Assembly: GCF_964204645.1 (NCBI RefSeq)
Contig: NC_134036.1
Location: 10,900,704 to 10,964,703 of the forward strand
Reading direction: 5' to 3'
Source: Tubulanus polymorphus
Taxonomy: Eukaryota > Nemertea > Palaeonemertea > Tubulaniformes > Tubulanidae
Length of the DNA: 64,000 nucleotides
A program made the position numbers and the translations under genes. Positions within the stretch are counted from its first letter, which is position 1. Each line of letters begins with the position of its first letter. Below the pieces are notes generated by a model, which saw only the letters and a program-made list of their open reading frames with translations, did no database searches and was not told the origin of the DNA. Below are positions 33,918 through 46,027 of the stretch, one piece after another.

Positions 33918-35130
33918 ACACAACCCATAGGTGAATATGAAATATACATTCGTATGTATAAACCACTGCAGCTAACAAACACGCGATTAATTCACCGAGT
34001 TCATGGTTAGCCTTGCAAAGATGCTACATAATTCACAAACAAGCCTCTGGATGAAGACAAATCCGACATCGGGATAATTGTGATACGTAATTGTACATTT
34101 CTTATTGATCAAAACCTTTTCAAGCTTTGGATTAAAGCAAATCACCGTTGATAATGCAACTGCCGGGGTACTAATCCCAATCAATTCGACAAAGCTAACT
34201 AGAGCACAAACTTTAGCTAACTAGTACCAGGCCCGTAGCCAGGGGGTGCGTCGGATACGAACACACCCGTCCCCCACGAAAGAAAAGGACCGCAATTTAA
34301 CCAATGAAAACAATTGTCCCTAAGAAAAACTGGTCGATCTATTTGCTATACTCTGCATATGTCATTTTCATATTTTATCAGAGTGCCACATATTAAAAGA
34401 TATTGAAAGCCAAATGAGAGCTGACTTCGCATCAAAACTTTGAGCCGTCACTTGACTTTACTGGCATGGTTAAGGTCCATTTGTAGTTTATATCGCTCCC
34501 CCCCCCCCTGGAAGGCCCTGGCTAAATACGGACCTGAGTACTGCTAATTAAATTTCAACACTGATTTTAGATTTGATAATGCAGCTGTCAATCTGCTATC
34601 TGTACCCGCTCCTGGACGATCGACGTCGACCTTTTCGATATCCTGACGATCGGTAGGGCATATCTAGGGTCTGAATTTGGGGGGGAGGAAGAAAAATTGT
34701 ACCTCGCTTAGTTGGCCATAAGGGAACCATCATTTTGGGCGCATGCAAGCATGGGGTCTGGGGGGGGGCTCTTTTGGATTTTAATGCCATTTTAGTGCAT
34801 TCTGAGCACTTCTGCGAACATTTTACTTTATTTTAGGGGGTATCCGCCCCTGACAGGTTTTTGTCAGGTTTGCGAAAGCCTGTCAATAACACTTGTGTAT
34901 CATTTCGAACTGAGGGCAGAGGAAGGCGAATGTCTGTCGAAAATATTGCCATTGAAATGACGATGTTTGACGTTAAAATTTCATAATTTAGTGTCGATAA
35001 CAATTTTTAATTTTAACTGTAAAAAGGATTCGAACCGTAAATATACGTTACAACTTCGGTGCTTATATATGACACCACTGTGAAATTACACATTTTACCA
35101 CCTGTCCTCCGTTACATACAAGAAACAGGA

Positions 35131-35241
35131 TCTTTCATTATCTTCTCACCGTGAACGAAAGAAATCTCAGTATAAGTGAGAAATTAGCTTTCTCACTTAG
35201 ACTGAGATCTCTTTCGTTCACAGTGAGAAGATAATGAAAGA
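35131..35241. repeat. Near-perfect 53-bp inverted repeat (hairpin)
   Basis: Arms 35131-35183 and 35189-35241 differ at three positions and enclose a 5-bp spacer (TTAGC). The arms start TCTTTCATTATCTTCTCAC. It could be a palindromic MITE or a transcribed hairpin. Nothing coding is nearby. Confidence 0.95.
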
Positions 35242-35941
35242 TGAGAGCTGTCTATGTTTGAGATACAGTAACTTTCTTGTGATGGACGCAATACAATATC
35301 ATTACTTTATGAGGCCAATCTACTTGTATTATAATGATAGATAACCTTCCCAGACCCGTGCTTTATTATTCAGTTTTGCTTTGCAACGGTGGCAATGTTT
35401 GTTGTTAATATCATCTTAAAAGTTATAGGCTATGGTCGTGCCTGAAATCCTCAGCGTATTGGTGATATCCTGGCTAACCTCGAAGTCTTGATGATCAGTT
35501 TTTAATAGGATAGGGATAATAGTCTCTCGATTATCTGAGGTGGGTGGATACAGACAGCAGATTGACCGCTGCACATTTCGATTACTTAATGAATGAATTG
35601 TCTTTGGTCACATGTAAAAAATGGAGCTGGCTTTCTTGACAAGGCAATAAAAATTGGGGCAGTTGACTGGATTTCACACAAGTAGATTTCCATTCCTTTG
35701 CGACTCTGCCTTTAGGGAAAACTGAATTAAAATTAAACAGATCTCTTATCAATGTCACATCATTTATTTTATTTCTTATATGCTCAGATAAATGGAACAA
35801 GGTACATATATACTATGTAGAGAACGAGTTTTGAATTTGACTACATTAACGGCTCAAATGATACAGCAAACTAAACTACAACTAGAATGTGGCAGCAACA
35901 CCACGTATTCCATGAACCCAATGGCTATTTAGATTGAAAAG

Positions 35942-36094
35942 TAGAAGTATAATTCGTTAAGTCATCTGATGCAAGCGCTAAAAATGGATTATTCACACAA
36001 ATCAAAAATTTGTTAAGTCATCAGATGCAGTTGCTAAAAATTGATTATTCACACAAATCAAAAATTTGTTAAGTCATCAGATGCAGTTGCTAAC
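35942..36094. repeat. Tandem units of about 67 bp
   Basis: GATTATTCACACAAATCAAA and GTCATCAGATGCAGTTGCTA alternate two to three times. A further copy lies at 38522-38575, on the other side of a 2.4-kb repeat element, so that element appears to have inserted into this array. Confidence 0.8.
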
Positions 36095-38519
36095 TAGGGG
36101 TCCAGGGACACCATTGCCACTTGGAAAGTGGTTTCAAATGCTCAACAATCTAAAATTTCAATATTCAACGCCTCCTTGTGACCGTATACAAAAACCAATG
36201 ACCTTGAAACTCACCACAATGATAAAACAGGTCATAACCTACAATTTTGCAATCGATTATGGTAACAAAATATACCTAGGTACCAATATAATAAGGAAAT
36301 GCTAAGTTATTCTACTATTCAACGGCCCCTGGTGACCATATAGAAAAACTAATTACCTTTAAGCTCACCACAATCATAGACCATGTCATGAGCTACAACT
36401 TTGCAATGGATGGTGGCAACAAAATATGCATAGGTATGAATATAATATAGAAATACTAAGTTATTGTATTATTCAACGCCCTCTGGAGGCCATATACAAA
36501 AACCAATGACCTTGAAATTCACTAGAATCATAGAACATGTTATGAGCTACAACTTTGCAATTGATTGTGGTTACAAAATATGCATAAGGGACCATTTAAT
36601 AAGTACGTACGCACAAAATCTCCGATTTTCTACCCCTCCCCCTATGTACGCAAGTGTACTAAAACTGAGACTCACCCCCCCCCCCCCCTTTGAGTACGTA
36701 CGCACTAATGTGACACGAGCTGTACTAAAACTGACACCTACCCCCTTTGAGTATGCCACGTGTTGAGATATATCAAACTATGCGGCGATACTAGTGACCT
36801 TGAGTCTCGGAACCAATATTGTTGGGTGTCAGAAATAAACGGAACAATAAGAACAACACTATAGGCAATTGACCCGCTTTATTAATAACACTTTATTAAT
36901 GCATGTATGATGTAAACAAGCTTCTGTTTGTATAATCAGGTCTATCGCATGCGTACGTACGAAATTGTCTGAAGCAACCCCCTCCCCATACGCAAATATA
37001 CGCATTCTACGTAGAATGACAACTAAAACTATGAATGACCCGGCAAAGTGAGAGCCTGAGTTTCATCGGAGGTTTTTCATTATCATACGGCCCTAATTAG
37101 GACAGAAGCTCCCAATGAAAATTTGAGGCCAGTGTGGCGGGTACTAACGAAATAAAGTTTATCGACTGACATGGTTTTTAATAATTTCACGATAGGATTG
37201 CTTTAATTAGGCAGCCAAGCAACATCTTCACTCAGAATCGTTGTTACGTGCGACCTGCACATTGGCGCTTTTTATCTATAACTGATACATACACACAGTG
37301 ACACGAGATAAGGCTATATTGTCTACGCGACTGTACGCGACTGTTTTCAACGCGAACGCTCATCACTATGCCGCGATTAACAAACTAATACAAATAATCA
37401 GGCTCCAAAACGGATCGTTAATGCGAACGTCAATAAAATGACATCAATTAATGATGATAAACAAATTATTCCAGTCGTGTTAATATCACTCATCTTTAAA
37501 AAAATTCGATGCTATCAGCTGATTAGTATCATCGACATCGAATCAGCCGTGTGGCGAACACGGAAGTAAATTTCCACAATTTGAAACCAGAATTTTGTCA
37601 GATATCTTGATGCAACGTTACCTTATGCACAGGATTTCAAAACTGGACGAATCATTGAACACATCGCACACAATAAATCGTTATATCATACGCCTTGAGT
37701 ATCAGTATTTTCGCTAGAAATGATGAATATGAACCGCTTCAATTGCGCTGCCATTTTGTGCCACCTCATTTACATATTCAACGAATGCTATGACGCCATG
37801 ATGGAGTTCAAACCGGGTCAACACAAATTTTATATAACCGAGATTTTGAGATTTTGACGAAACCGAGTTTCGTCTTTGAAAGCCCATAACTACCGAACAA
37901 AACGTTGGATCTTGACGAGATAAAGTTCTTCCGACGCAAATTGCATTGAATTTTCACATGTGTTATTTTGAACAATTAAAGATGCTGCATAAAAAAACGT
38001 GCTCAGATAAATCGAATTTTTGACACTTTTTGGTTAATTTCTCAAAAAATATGAAACCCACGGCTTTCAACTTTGCGCACCATAAAGACAAATTAAAACA
38101 AATTACGAAATATATTATTGCTTAATCGGTTCAATTCGCCCATAAGTAGTGAAATTACAGGCTACTGAAATTGCGTTTGTGTGTGCTAAAAATAGCTTTG
38201 AGCGTAGTGTATTAAGCATACGAATGATTATCGATCGACCAGACCGTTGACATAGGCTAAAAAGTGAAAAAAGTCCTGATTTTGGCGAACAACAATGGCT
38301 GCCAGTCGGCCATCTTGAATCTGACAGGGCCAGTTTTTGGGCTGAAGATGTGTCTAGGGTAGATACATGTGTAACCCAAATATCAAGTCAATCCATTGAA
38401 GCGTCTTCAAAACTTCCTAAAATAACTAGATTCCGTCTACGGACGAACGGACGAATGAACGGACGACGGACGAAAAGTGAACGCAATAGCCCGCTGGGAC
38501 TAAAGTCCCAAGTGGGCCA
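36095..38519 (+). mobile_element. Palindrome-ended repeat element, long copy (2.4 kb)
   Basis: Begins CTAGGGGTCCAGGGACACCA and ends in an imperfect palindrome (CCCGCTGGGACTAAAGTCCC, then AAGTGGGC). The short copy at 42331-42944 has the same two ends. The left part holds three units of about 155 bp (from about 36164, 36316 and 36472). The right part includes CAACAATGGCTGCCAGTCGG and a (GGACGAAC)n-like stretch. No transposase frame. The 3' hairpin is reminiscent of Helitrons, but no firm class can be assigned. Confidence 0.6.
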
Positions 38520-40891
38520 AAAATTGATTATTCACACAAATTAAAAATTCATAGTCATCAGATGCAGTCGCTAAAAATCAAGACTGATGATAGCTAACAG
38601 TACTTAGTAGTTCATTGCCTGGATCAAAGATCTAATATAGCAATTCGTTGGAAAATCTAAACCAGTACAACACAATAGATGTCAATTACTCACTTCACTA
38701 AACTACAAATTTTTGTTTGCCTGTTATGTAATTATGAACCCGTGATCTTATTTGGGCAGTTGTTCTTCCCTTTAGTTTATCGCAAACTTCCCTGATTTTA
38801 GATGCGGGAGGCATCTTCTTCGATTCGATGTAATCCTTCATAATGTTGAAAAATACTGTATTTTCTTCATCTGACCATCGTTTTCTGATGACAACTGAAC
38901 AAAAAATAACAAATAGTCAAACCAGAACCCGATCAATATATTTATTTCAAAGCTATTTCTATTATGTTCGTTCTAATTTTACTTACCATTTCTTATTGGT
39001 TCATTTGTGATAGAAATGGTAGATGTAGATGCACACACAGGTTTCACTGCACTATCCACTAACTTTTTTAACATTACCAGAGGTTGTATCTGATGTTTCT
39101 GCTTCGTCAAATTGAGCCGAATGCAAAGGCAGAGCTGAAATTAGAATGAAGGGAAATTAGAATGATAATAAAACAAATACAAATACATGTATCTAGACAA
39201 TCTATGTCAGTATGGAGCACTGTAAAAATAAAAACCTGCCGCCCTCGTCACTATTCCAAAAAGGGCTGATGAGAAACAAGAGTATTTCTTTGCATGGCTT
39301 TGGGTTGCTAAGGTATAGATTTTTTTAGAAGATATTGATTTTTTCAAGCAAGTGAGTCTCGCGAGGAAGCGTTTTTGAGTAATACAAAAGAGGAACTGAA
39401 ATATTTTTGGAGGCAATTTTAGCCACTTTAACTTCAAACACAGTCTTGTATGTGTAAACACTGAAAAGCACAAGGTCAGTGTAGGTATAATTTATTTATT
39501 GAAACCTGATGTGTAGTTGCTGAGTACTGAGCGGTCAAAGCGCCGACTGAGCGCCAGTCTGAAATTTAGGCGTAAAATAACGACTACGCGACTGGGTGGG
39601 TGGTTCATGCAAGCTCATGCAAACTAGAGGACCAAAGGTCCTGTGCTCTCGAGGTCCAGTTTTTTTAATAATAGGGCCTATTAATGAAAACATATTACAT
39701 TATTCATTCTACTACTTTTTAAATATGCAGATCTGTTCACCTGGTGCCCTGGGCCCTACGGTGAGACTGGAGCCTCAAACAGTGGTAGGCAGGAACAAAT
39801 ACGTCAGATCGATTTGTTTTACCTTAAAAACTTGAGAGTGAGATATGGCCGGTTAAAAAGTTCAAAAAGATCGACAAACCAAAGTGTATCACATTCAAAG
39901 ACTTTTTAATACGACAACTTCAATGAAAATCTATGATAAAGTTTACTTCATTCAAAATACTTATTTCACTGTATGAAAAACGCGCATATTCATAATTAGA
40001 AATATTGAATACAAAGTTGCCGGATCTATTTTTGCAGCGTATCTAACCCCATTTATCGGATCTTTCGTTAATTCGATGACTGTAAAAATGGTGTGCTTTG
40101 GTTCACGGTAAACATACGCGACACAATGCCGACACGCTCGCAATAGCTCTCTCGTTCCTCGAGAGCTAAAAAATGTTTATAGGGCCCGGTTAAACCCTCA
40201 GTATAATAATGGACTTCCAGAAGTCTCCAAAAGCCCATTACTGCAAGTTTTAAAATTATACACAGATTGATGCAGATGTCAATGTCTGCGACAGATTATC
40301 CCCATTCTTCTAATATCTTATTGTGTGTAGTCATTTGCCAGGTACAGCAGATTCATGTATAGCTGATTGACTACATAGTAACATAGTAATAATGACTTAC
40401 TGTCGATTTCTATATCATCTAGGTTCTTTCCTTTAAAATCCTTTACTTGGCCATTTTCAACTGCAATAAGTAGCCGAGCTACTTTTGATTTCTCCAATAG
40501 TGATGACTGAAGACGATAATGGTTTATATGTATGTTGACATCGTGTCCCATATGGTCACAGAGCATTTTCAATTCCTCAGGCTTCATGTCTAGAATCTGA
40601 ACAAAATTAAAGGGATACCATGATTAGATTATTGATAATCATTAAAACAGAGAAATTAAAAACTTATGAAATGGCTATTAACCTGTGAAGTAGTGGCCAG
40701 ATATCGACGTAGAGCAGATGTTCTGATAGACCCTGGCTCCAAAAGATTCGGGCATTCATTCGTTACCACTCTGAATGCCTCACAGCCATCGAGAGGCGTT
40801 CGACTAGATTTGCTCTGACTAAAACACAAATTGCGACGTGTTTAGTTTTTAAAGGAAAAATCACTGATACCATGAATCGTAACCTGTATTA

Positions 40892-41040
40892 CAGTAAACC
40901 TCACCTAACTTGGACAAACTAACAAAATCCGAGATAAGGATAGGAAAATACGTTAGGAAGTCAGAAGACAGTGATTTTGTTTTTCTCCGAGTCAGTAAAA
41001 AGTCCAAGTTGGCCATGTCCGAGTAAAGCGAGGTATACTG
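40892..41040. mobile_element. Pogo-like MITE in an intron
   Basis: 149 bp with inverted ends CAGTAAACCTC and GAGGTATACTG flanked by TA on both sides, the signature of pogo/Tigger-type MITEs. It lies in the intron between exons 2 and 3 of the minus-strand recombinase-like gene. Confidence 0.75.
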
Positions 41041-41479
41041 TAACGCACAAAAAGCCTTTGATAGACAATTGAAAATAAATGGATGACAATGTGAAGAATA
41101 TGGCATTTCAGACATTCGGAAAAAAATTATATTCACTTATGAAAAAAATATTCGTAAAGAAAACGATCTAGTGACAATCGAATATTATTTCTTTCAAATA
41201 AACAACAATGAATTAAAAATGTGGTAGAGATTTATGGAATTTAAGCAAAATGAAAAAACATTGTGGGAGACCAACAATATAAAACTACTTGTTTTGAGTT
41301 TTATACCATTAGAAACCATGAGAAACTTACCGGGCAAACAAGTAAGGATTCAACTTGTTACTGTTGGTGTTTGAAAGGTATTCAATGGAATCGACCATAT
41401 CAGTTGTCATTAAAATAAATGCCTTCCTAAGACCACGGGTGCTCTTTCCACGTACCTCAAATAGGCTCATCCTAGGAAT

Positions 41480-42330
41480 TGAAACACAGCATCATAACTA
41501 GATAAACAGCATGAAGACTGACTTAGAAACTGGCAAAATACTTGACTATTGACAATTTCGATAGTGGATACATGTATATACCAAATATCACGAAGATCCA
41601 ACCTATTGTATCAACTGATGGATGGACGCCTGCCCCTAAGATAGACAGACAACAGCGTTGAGCTACAAATTTGCAATTGACCGTGTGGTTACCCAATATG
41701 CCTAGGTACCAATTAATGGAAAATTTGTATTCACTTCAATACACTGGTGGGGAGCAGAAATCAGCAGCCTATCGGCTGATATAGCTGGGGTGTTTTGTAA
41801 ACTTCATTATTTTTATTTATCTAATGGCCCCATCACTAAGGGTATCTTAAAGGAAATACAAGCACAGCCATCGAAAACATTTTCAAAATTTCCCTCGAAA
41901 ACTTCAAAAATGTGGCTAAAAAGTGTAGGACTGGTAGCGATTCATAGAAATGTGGCCTCGATCTCCTAGGGCACCCCGTGGAGGTCAAATCCGAAAATAT
42001 TAGTTAAAGCTTTGGCATACAGACCATACAAAAGTTCATCTTGAACTGATAAAAACTGTAACACTAGTCGTGATTCATAGAAATATTGGTCTCCACTTTC
42101 GTGTCCATCGACCCAATCTTTTCAATCTAATGGGCCCTGGGGGATCTAAATGTATGTGAAAGATCAAGATGATTGAAGCGTCTTCAAAATAACCCTCGAA
42201 AAATTTTAAAAATATGTAAAATAGCTGATCTCGATTCTGACCGACTTGAAATAACTAGTTGGAGGTTTTGAAGACCTTTCAACGAATTGTCGTATTACTG
42301 GCTTCTGTCTATAGTAGAATGGACAAAAAA
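41480..42330. other. Degenerate repeat-derived DNA
   Basis: Contains scattered, diverged pieces of the same repeat family as 36095-38519, such as GAGCTACAAATTTGCAATTG near 41659 and TCGAAAACTTCAAAAATGTG near 41896. No gene. Confidence 0.5.
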
Positions 42331-42944
42331 CAAACTAGGGGTCCAGGGACACCATGCCCACTTGGAAAGTGGTTTCAAATGCTCAACAATCTAACAATTT
42401 CAATATTCAACGCCCCCTGGTGACCTTATACTGAAACCAATGACCTTGAAACTGACCACAATCATAGCAAATGTCATGAGCTACAATTTTGCAATTGATT
42501 ATGGTAACAAAATATGCCAAGGTACCGGTAATAATATAATACGGAAATAATAAGTTATTCTACTATTACACGCCCCCTGGTGGCCATATACAAAAACCAA
42601 TTTTTCTCATGCTGATGGGCCCTTCGGGGATACAAGTATATACGAATGATCAAGGTTATTGATAAAAGCGTCTTCAAAATTTCGCTCGAAAACTTGAAAA
42701 ATGTGTAAAAAGTGCTGATTTTGGCGAACAACAATGGCTGCCAGTCAGCCATCTTGAATCTGACAGGGCCAGTTTTTGGGCTGAAGATGTATCTAGGGTA
42801 GATACATGTATAAACCAAATATCAAGACATTACCTTGAAGCGTCTTCCGAAAATAACTGGATTCCGTCTACGGACGGACGAACGAACGAACGGACGAAAA
42901 GTGAACGCAATAGCCCGCTGGGACTAAAGTCCCAAGTGGGCTAA
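42331..42944 (+). mobile_element. Palindrome-ended repeat element, short copy (0.6 kb)
   Basis: Same start (CTAGGGGTCCAGGGACACCA) and same palindromic end (CCCGCTGGGACTAAAGTCCC) as 36095-38519, internally deleted. It carries one to two of the 155-bp units and the CAACAATGGCTGCCAGTC block. Located in the first intron of the recombinase-like gene. Confidence 0.65.
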
Positions 42945-44044
42945 AAATCAATGCACTAGCCCACTGGGACATGAGTACCAAAAGGGTTAAAAATTTTCTA
43001 AGCTAGATTTGACTATGTACCGTTGACGATCCTGATGAAGCCAAATTAGTCCAATCTGGCTCTCAAAATCATTTCACAGTAAAATCTAACCAAAAACTGC
43101 ATATTGGTAGGTTTTTTGGGTCTTATCTATGAACCATGATGATCATTGTGAAGAAAAAGTGCATTATACATAAATTGACATGTTGAAATACTGAGTTTAC
43201 TGGGTAAATTCTTACCTTTTCACTAGGGCCTGCTCTACTTTATCTAACGACTGGAGAATTTCACGATTTTCTGTCTGCTGACATTCATTTATTTCGTGTC
43301 TTTTAATTTCGGCCACTTCCGAAACTCTTCTTTTATTAAACATGGCTATTCTTACGAGTGTTAATTGAGCCATGAATGTCCATTGTTTGGAATCAGGTGA
43401 TTTTATTTTCATACATTGCTCCATTTCCTGGAGACTCCAGGTCTTTAATGTGATTAGATCATTCGTCAAAGGTATGACTGATTTCTTGTTTATCTTTCTG
43501 ATCCCTTTTCTCCGATTTGCAACACATGACACCGAATTATTCCAATGAGCTATGTACAAGTATTCGAAATCTTTACCATCATTTTGAATGGTTTCATTTT
43601 TCATCTTGATTCCATAGCTTATTTTGAGAATTATCAGATGTTTAACGTAACTTCCAAGTTCGACAGCCAATTGTGGTGAATCCGCTTCTTCGGACAATGA
43701 TTTCACAGCTTTCACAACTTTGTTGAAATTAGTTCCACTAACATAAAAGCTCATGTCGTGGTTGGCATCAGCATTAAGTTTGAAGAGCAATCTTCCGATC
43801 ACACGCACTTTAGAGCGTATATTAGTAATATCTTTCAATCAACGCTCCTCTGTTGTCCCAAGCCTACCTAACATTGAGACAGCAAATTCTCTTATCAATA
43901 CATCATCTTCGATCACTTGAGATAAACCGGGATTAGCTGAAGTCCCTCTCAAAGTTAACACTTTGCTAAGCGCACTACCATCAACATCGTCATCATCATT
44001 GAAAAAAGGCATTATCATGAGCCTACCGCATCGAACAAAATCGT

Positions 44045-45854
44045 TTGATGGTTCTTTGGAAGCAGGACGCAAGGGGCACGAATTCATGTGTCCATAACGA
44101 GTTTTTATGGAACAACCCCCTTAAATTAATTGCCCTCTTATCTGACCAGTCAGTCAGAGATAATATTAATAATGCTCTACAAGAAAGAAAAAATGGTGTT
44201 TATTCTGATATTTGTGATGGTAGTGTGTATAAAAATTCAGAGCTGTTAGAACCATCATTCAAAATCATTTTGTACCAGGATGGCTTTGAGGTGGTCAATC
44301 CTCTTGGCTCGGCTAAGAAGAAACACTAACTTTTAGGTGTTTATTTTTCACTTGTTATTTTCCATCCTTGGAACAGGTCCAAAACTGAGCAAATGCCACT
44401 TGTATTGCTGTGCACTGAGAATGATATGAAAGAATTTGGCTCAGAGAAAATATTTGAAACCTTGATATCTGATCTATGTGAAATCCGAAATGATGGCTTG
44501 CTTGTTAATGTTAAAAAGTGTTTGGTTGTGTTGTTAATATAGTTGGAGACAACCTAGGTAGCCATACAACGGTGGCTTTCTGGAAAGTTTCAGTGCACAC
44601 TACTTTTGTAGGTACTTTCTTATAACAATAGATGACTTCAAAAATGGCAAAAATGATGCCCCACTTAGAACTCCAAATCACTATGATGATGCTGTACGAA
44701 AAATAGTCGATGAAGATCTAGATTCATATGAGGGTATAAAGCATAATAGCACGTTTAACCGTATACCAGATTTCCATGTGTGTGACCCTAGATTACCACC
44801 TTGTCTTGGTCATGACCTCTTTGAGGGTGTCGTAACCTATGACCTAGCTCTGTGTATCAAGTATTTTGTGACATCCAAACAATGGTTTACTTATGAACAA
44901 TTGAATAGAAAAATCAACAAGTTTCCTTTCAAATCTTATGATAGTCGCAATCGACCAGCTACCTTAGATGCAAAGAACCTGAAAGTAGGAGGTCATGCTG
45001 TTCAGACATGGAATTTTCTTAGGAAGCTGCCTTTTCTAATTGGAGAAAAAATTTCAGATAAAATTGATAATGTTTGGTTGCTAATTCTGTCATTAAGAAA
45101 GATTGTTGAGTTAGTTTGTGCACCTTGTATCTCTGATGGTATGTTGTTGTCTTTACAACGTTTGATAGCAGAATATTTGAAAGACCGCCGTGAGTTATTT
45201 CCTGATTCTGCACTTCGACCAAAACATCACTATTTGTGGCATTACCCATACTTGATAAGGTGTTTTGGGCCCTTGATGCGCGTGTGGGCGATGAGATTTG
45301 AACAGAAGCACAAGTACTTTAAAAATGCTGTCAGGCAGGTTAAAAATTTCATCAACATCACGAAAACACTTGCAGAACGACATGAATTATTACAAGCATA
45401 TCTTCTGCAAGGGTCTCTATTTATGGCTACTGAATCATCCGAAGAAAAATGTATGCCTCTTGTATTGGATATGTACAATGATAAAATCAAAAGTGCTATA
45501 CTTGACAAAGAGAAAAATAACATTTCACTGTCAAACTGCTTTGTGACATCGAAACTTAGTTACCGGAATACAGCATACCATCAGGACGCAATTGTTGTTT
45601 TGGAATTTGGGTTAGATGAAACTGATTTCGGGATAATACAGTTTGTGATTTCACAGAAAAATGAGAAATTCTTATTACTGCGGAAAGTCAAGGGGATTTA
45701 CCTGCCAGGCTTAGGACTTTACAAAATAAACGAAGAATCATCTGAATATACCTGTACAAGTATCATCAGTATTGCTGACTACCAACCTCTTGTTGCATAT
45801 TACATAGATGCGGACAAATATTTGACACTGAAACATGCTAAATTCTATAAATAA
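44045..45854 (+). pseudogene. Transposon-derived protein gene (transposase-domain family), partly broken
   Basis: 44066-44328 reads HNEFLWNNPLKLIALLSDQS, an ISDI-like CDG segment and IILYQDGFEVVNPLGSAKKK. 44333-44540 continues LLGVYFSLV... and FGSEKIFETLISDLCEI. A clean frame 44778-45854 reads LGHDLFEGVVTYDLALCIKY, HYLWHYPYLIRCFGPLMRVW, MRFEQKHKYFKNAVRQVKNF and LAERHELLQAYLLQ. This D.EG...W.MRFE.KH.YFK series is common to large transposon-derived gene families of fish and invertebrates. Frameshifts lie between 44330 and 44778. It overlaps the 5' end of the minus-strand gene by about 40 bp. Confidence 0.65.
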
Positions 45855-46027
45855 ATAGGTAGGCTTTTTCAAAGATGATAGATAAGCTTGGTCTAATTTG
45901 TAATATTTTACTTAACTGGTACTTCAGAATTCTAAATTTAGGCCCCTCTAGATAATATGAGCCCAAACAATAATGCTTAAAATGGAATACAATTGATTAA
46001 TGAGATTTTTTTATATTTTGATAACAG

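Larger units (their letters stand above)
38698..44087 (-). pseudogene. Multi-exon recombinase-like (YR-type) gene with SANT-like last exon
   Basis: Six exons on the minus strand with consensus splice sites: 44087-43216, 41471-41331, 40818-40683, 40596-40401, 39134-38987, 38894-38698. Exon 1 has a helical region with LPLTNDLITLKTW-like sequence and FNKRRVSEVAEIKR. Exon 2 reads FEVRGKSTRG and NPYLFAR, exon 3 TSALRRYLATTSQ, exon 4 LCDHMGHDVNIHINHYRL and KVARLLIAVENG. The series R(G)K, LRRYLAT, MGH...HYRL fits the tyrosine-recombinase-like fold seen in Crypton-derived animal gene families. The last exon has KRWSDEENTVFF...Myb/SANT-like repeat. An in-frame TGA (43839-43841) and a frame change in the A-run of exon 5 suggest decay, or two sequence errors. 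Confidence 0.65.

Noticed and set aside
35000-35080. Second tRNA-like B box (GGTTCGAATCC, minus strand) with an A-box-like TGGTGT upstream
   Set aside because: The cloverleaf does not close, so it is likely a tRNA-derived repeat fragment and not a gene.
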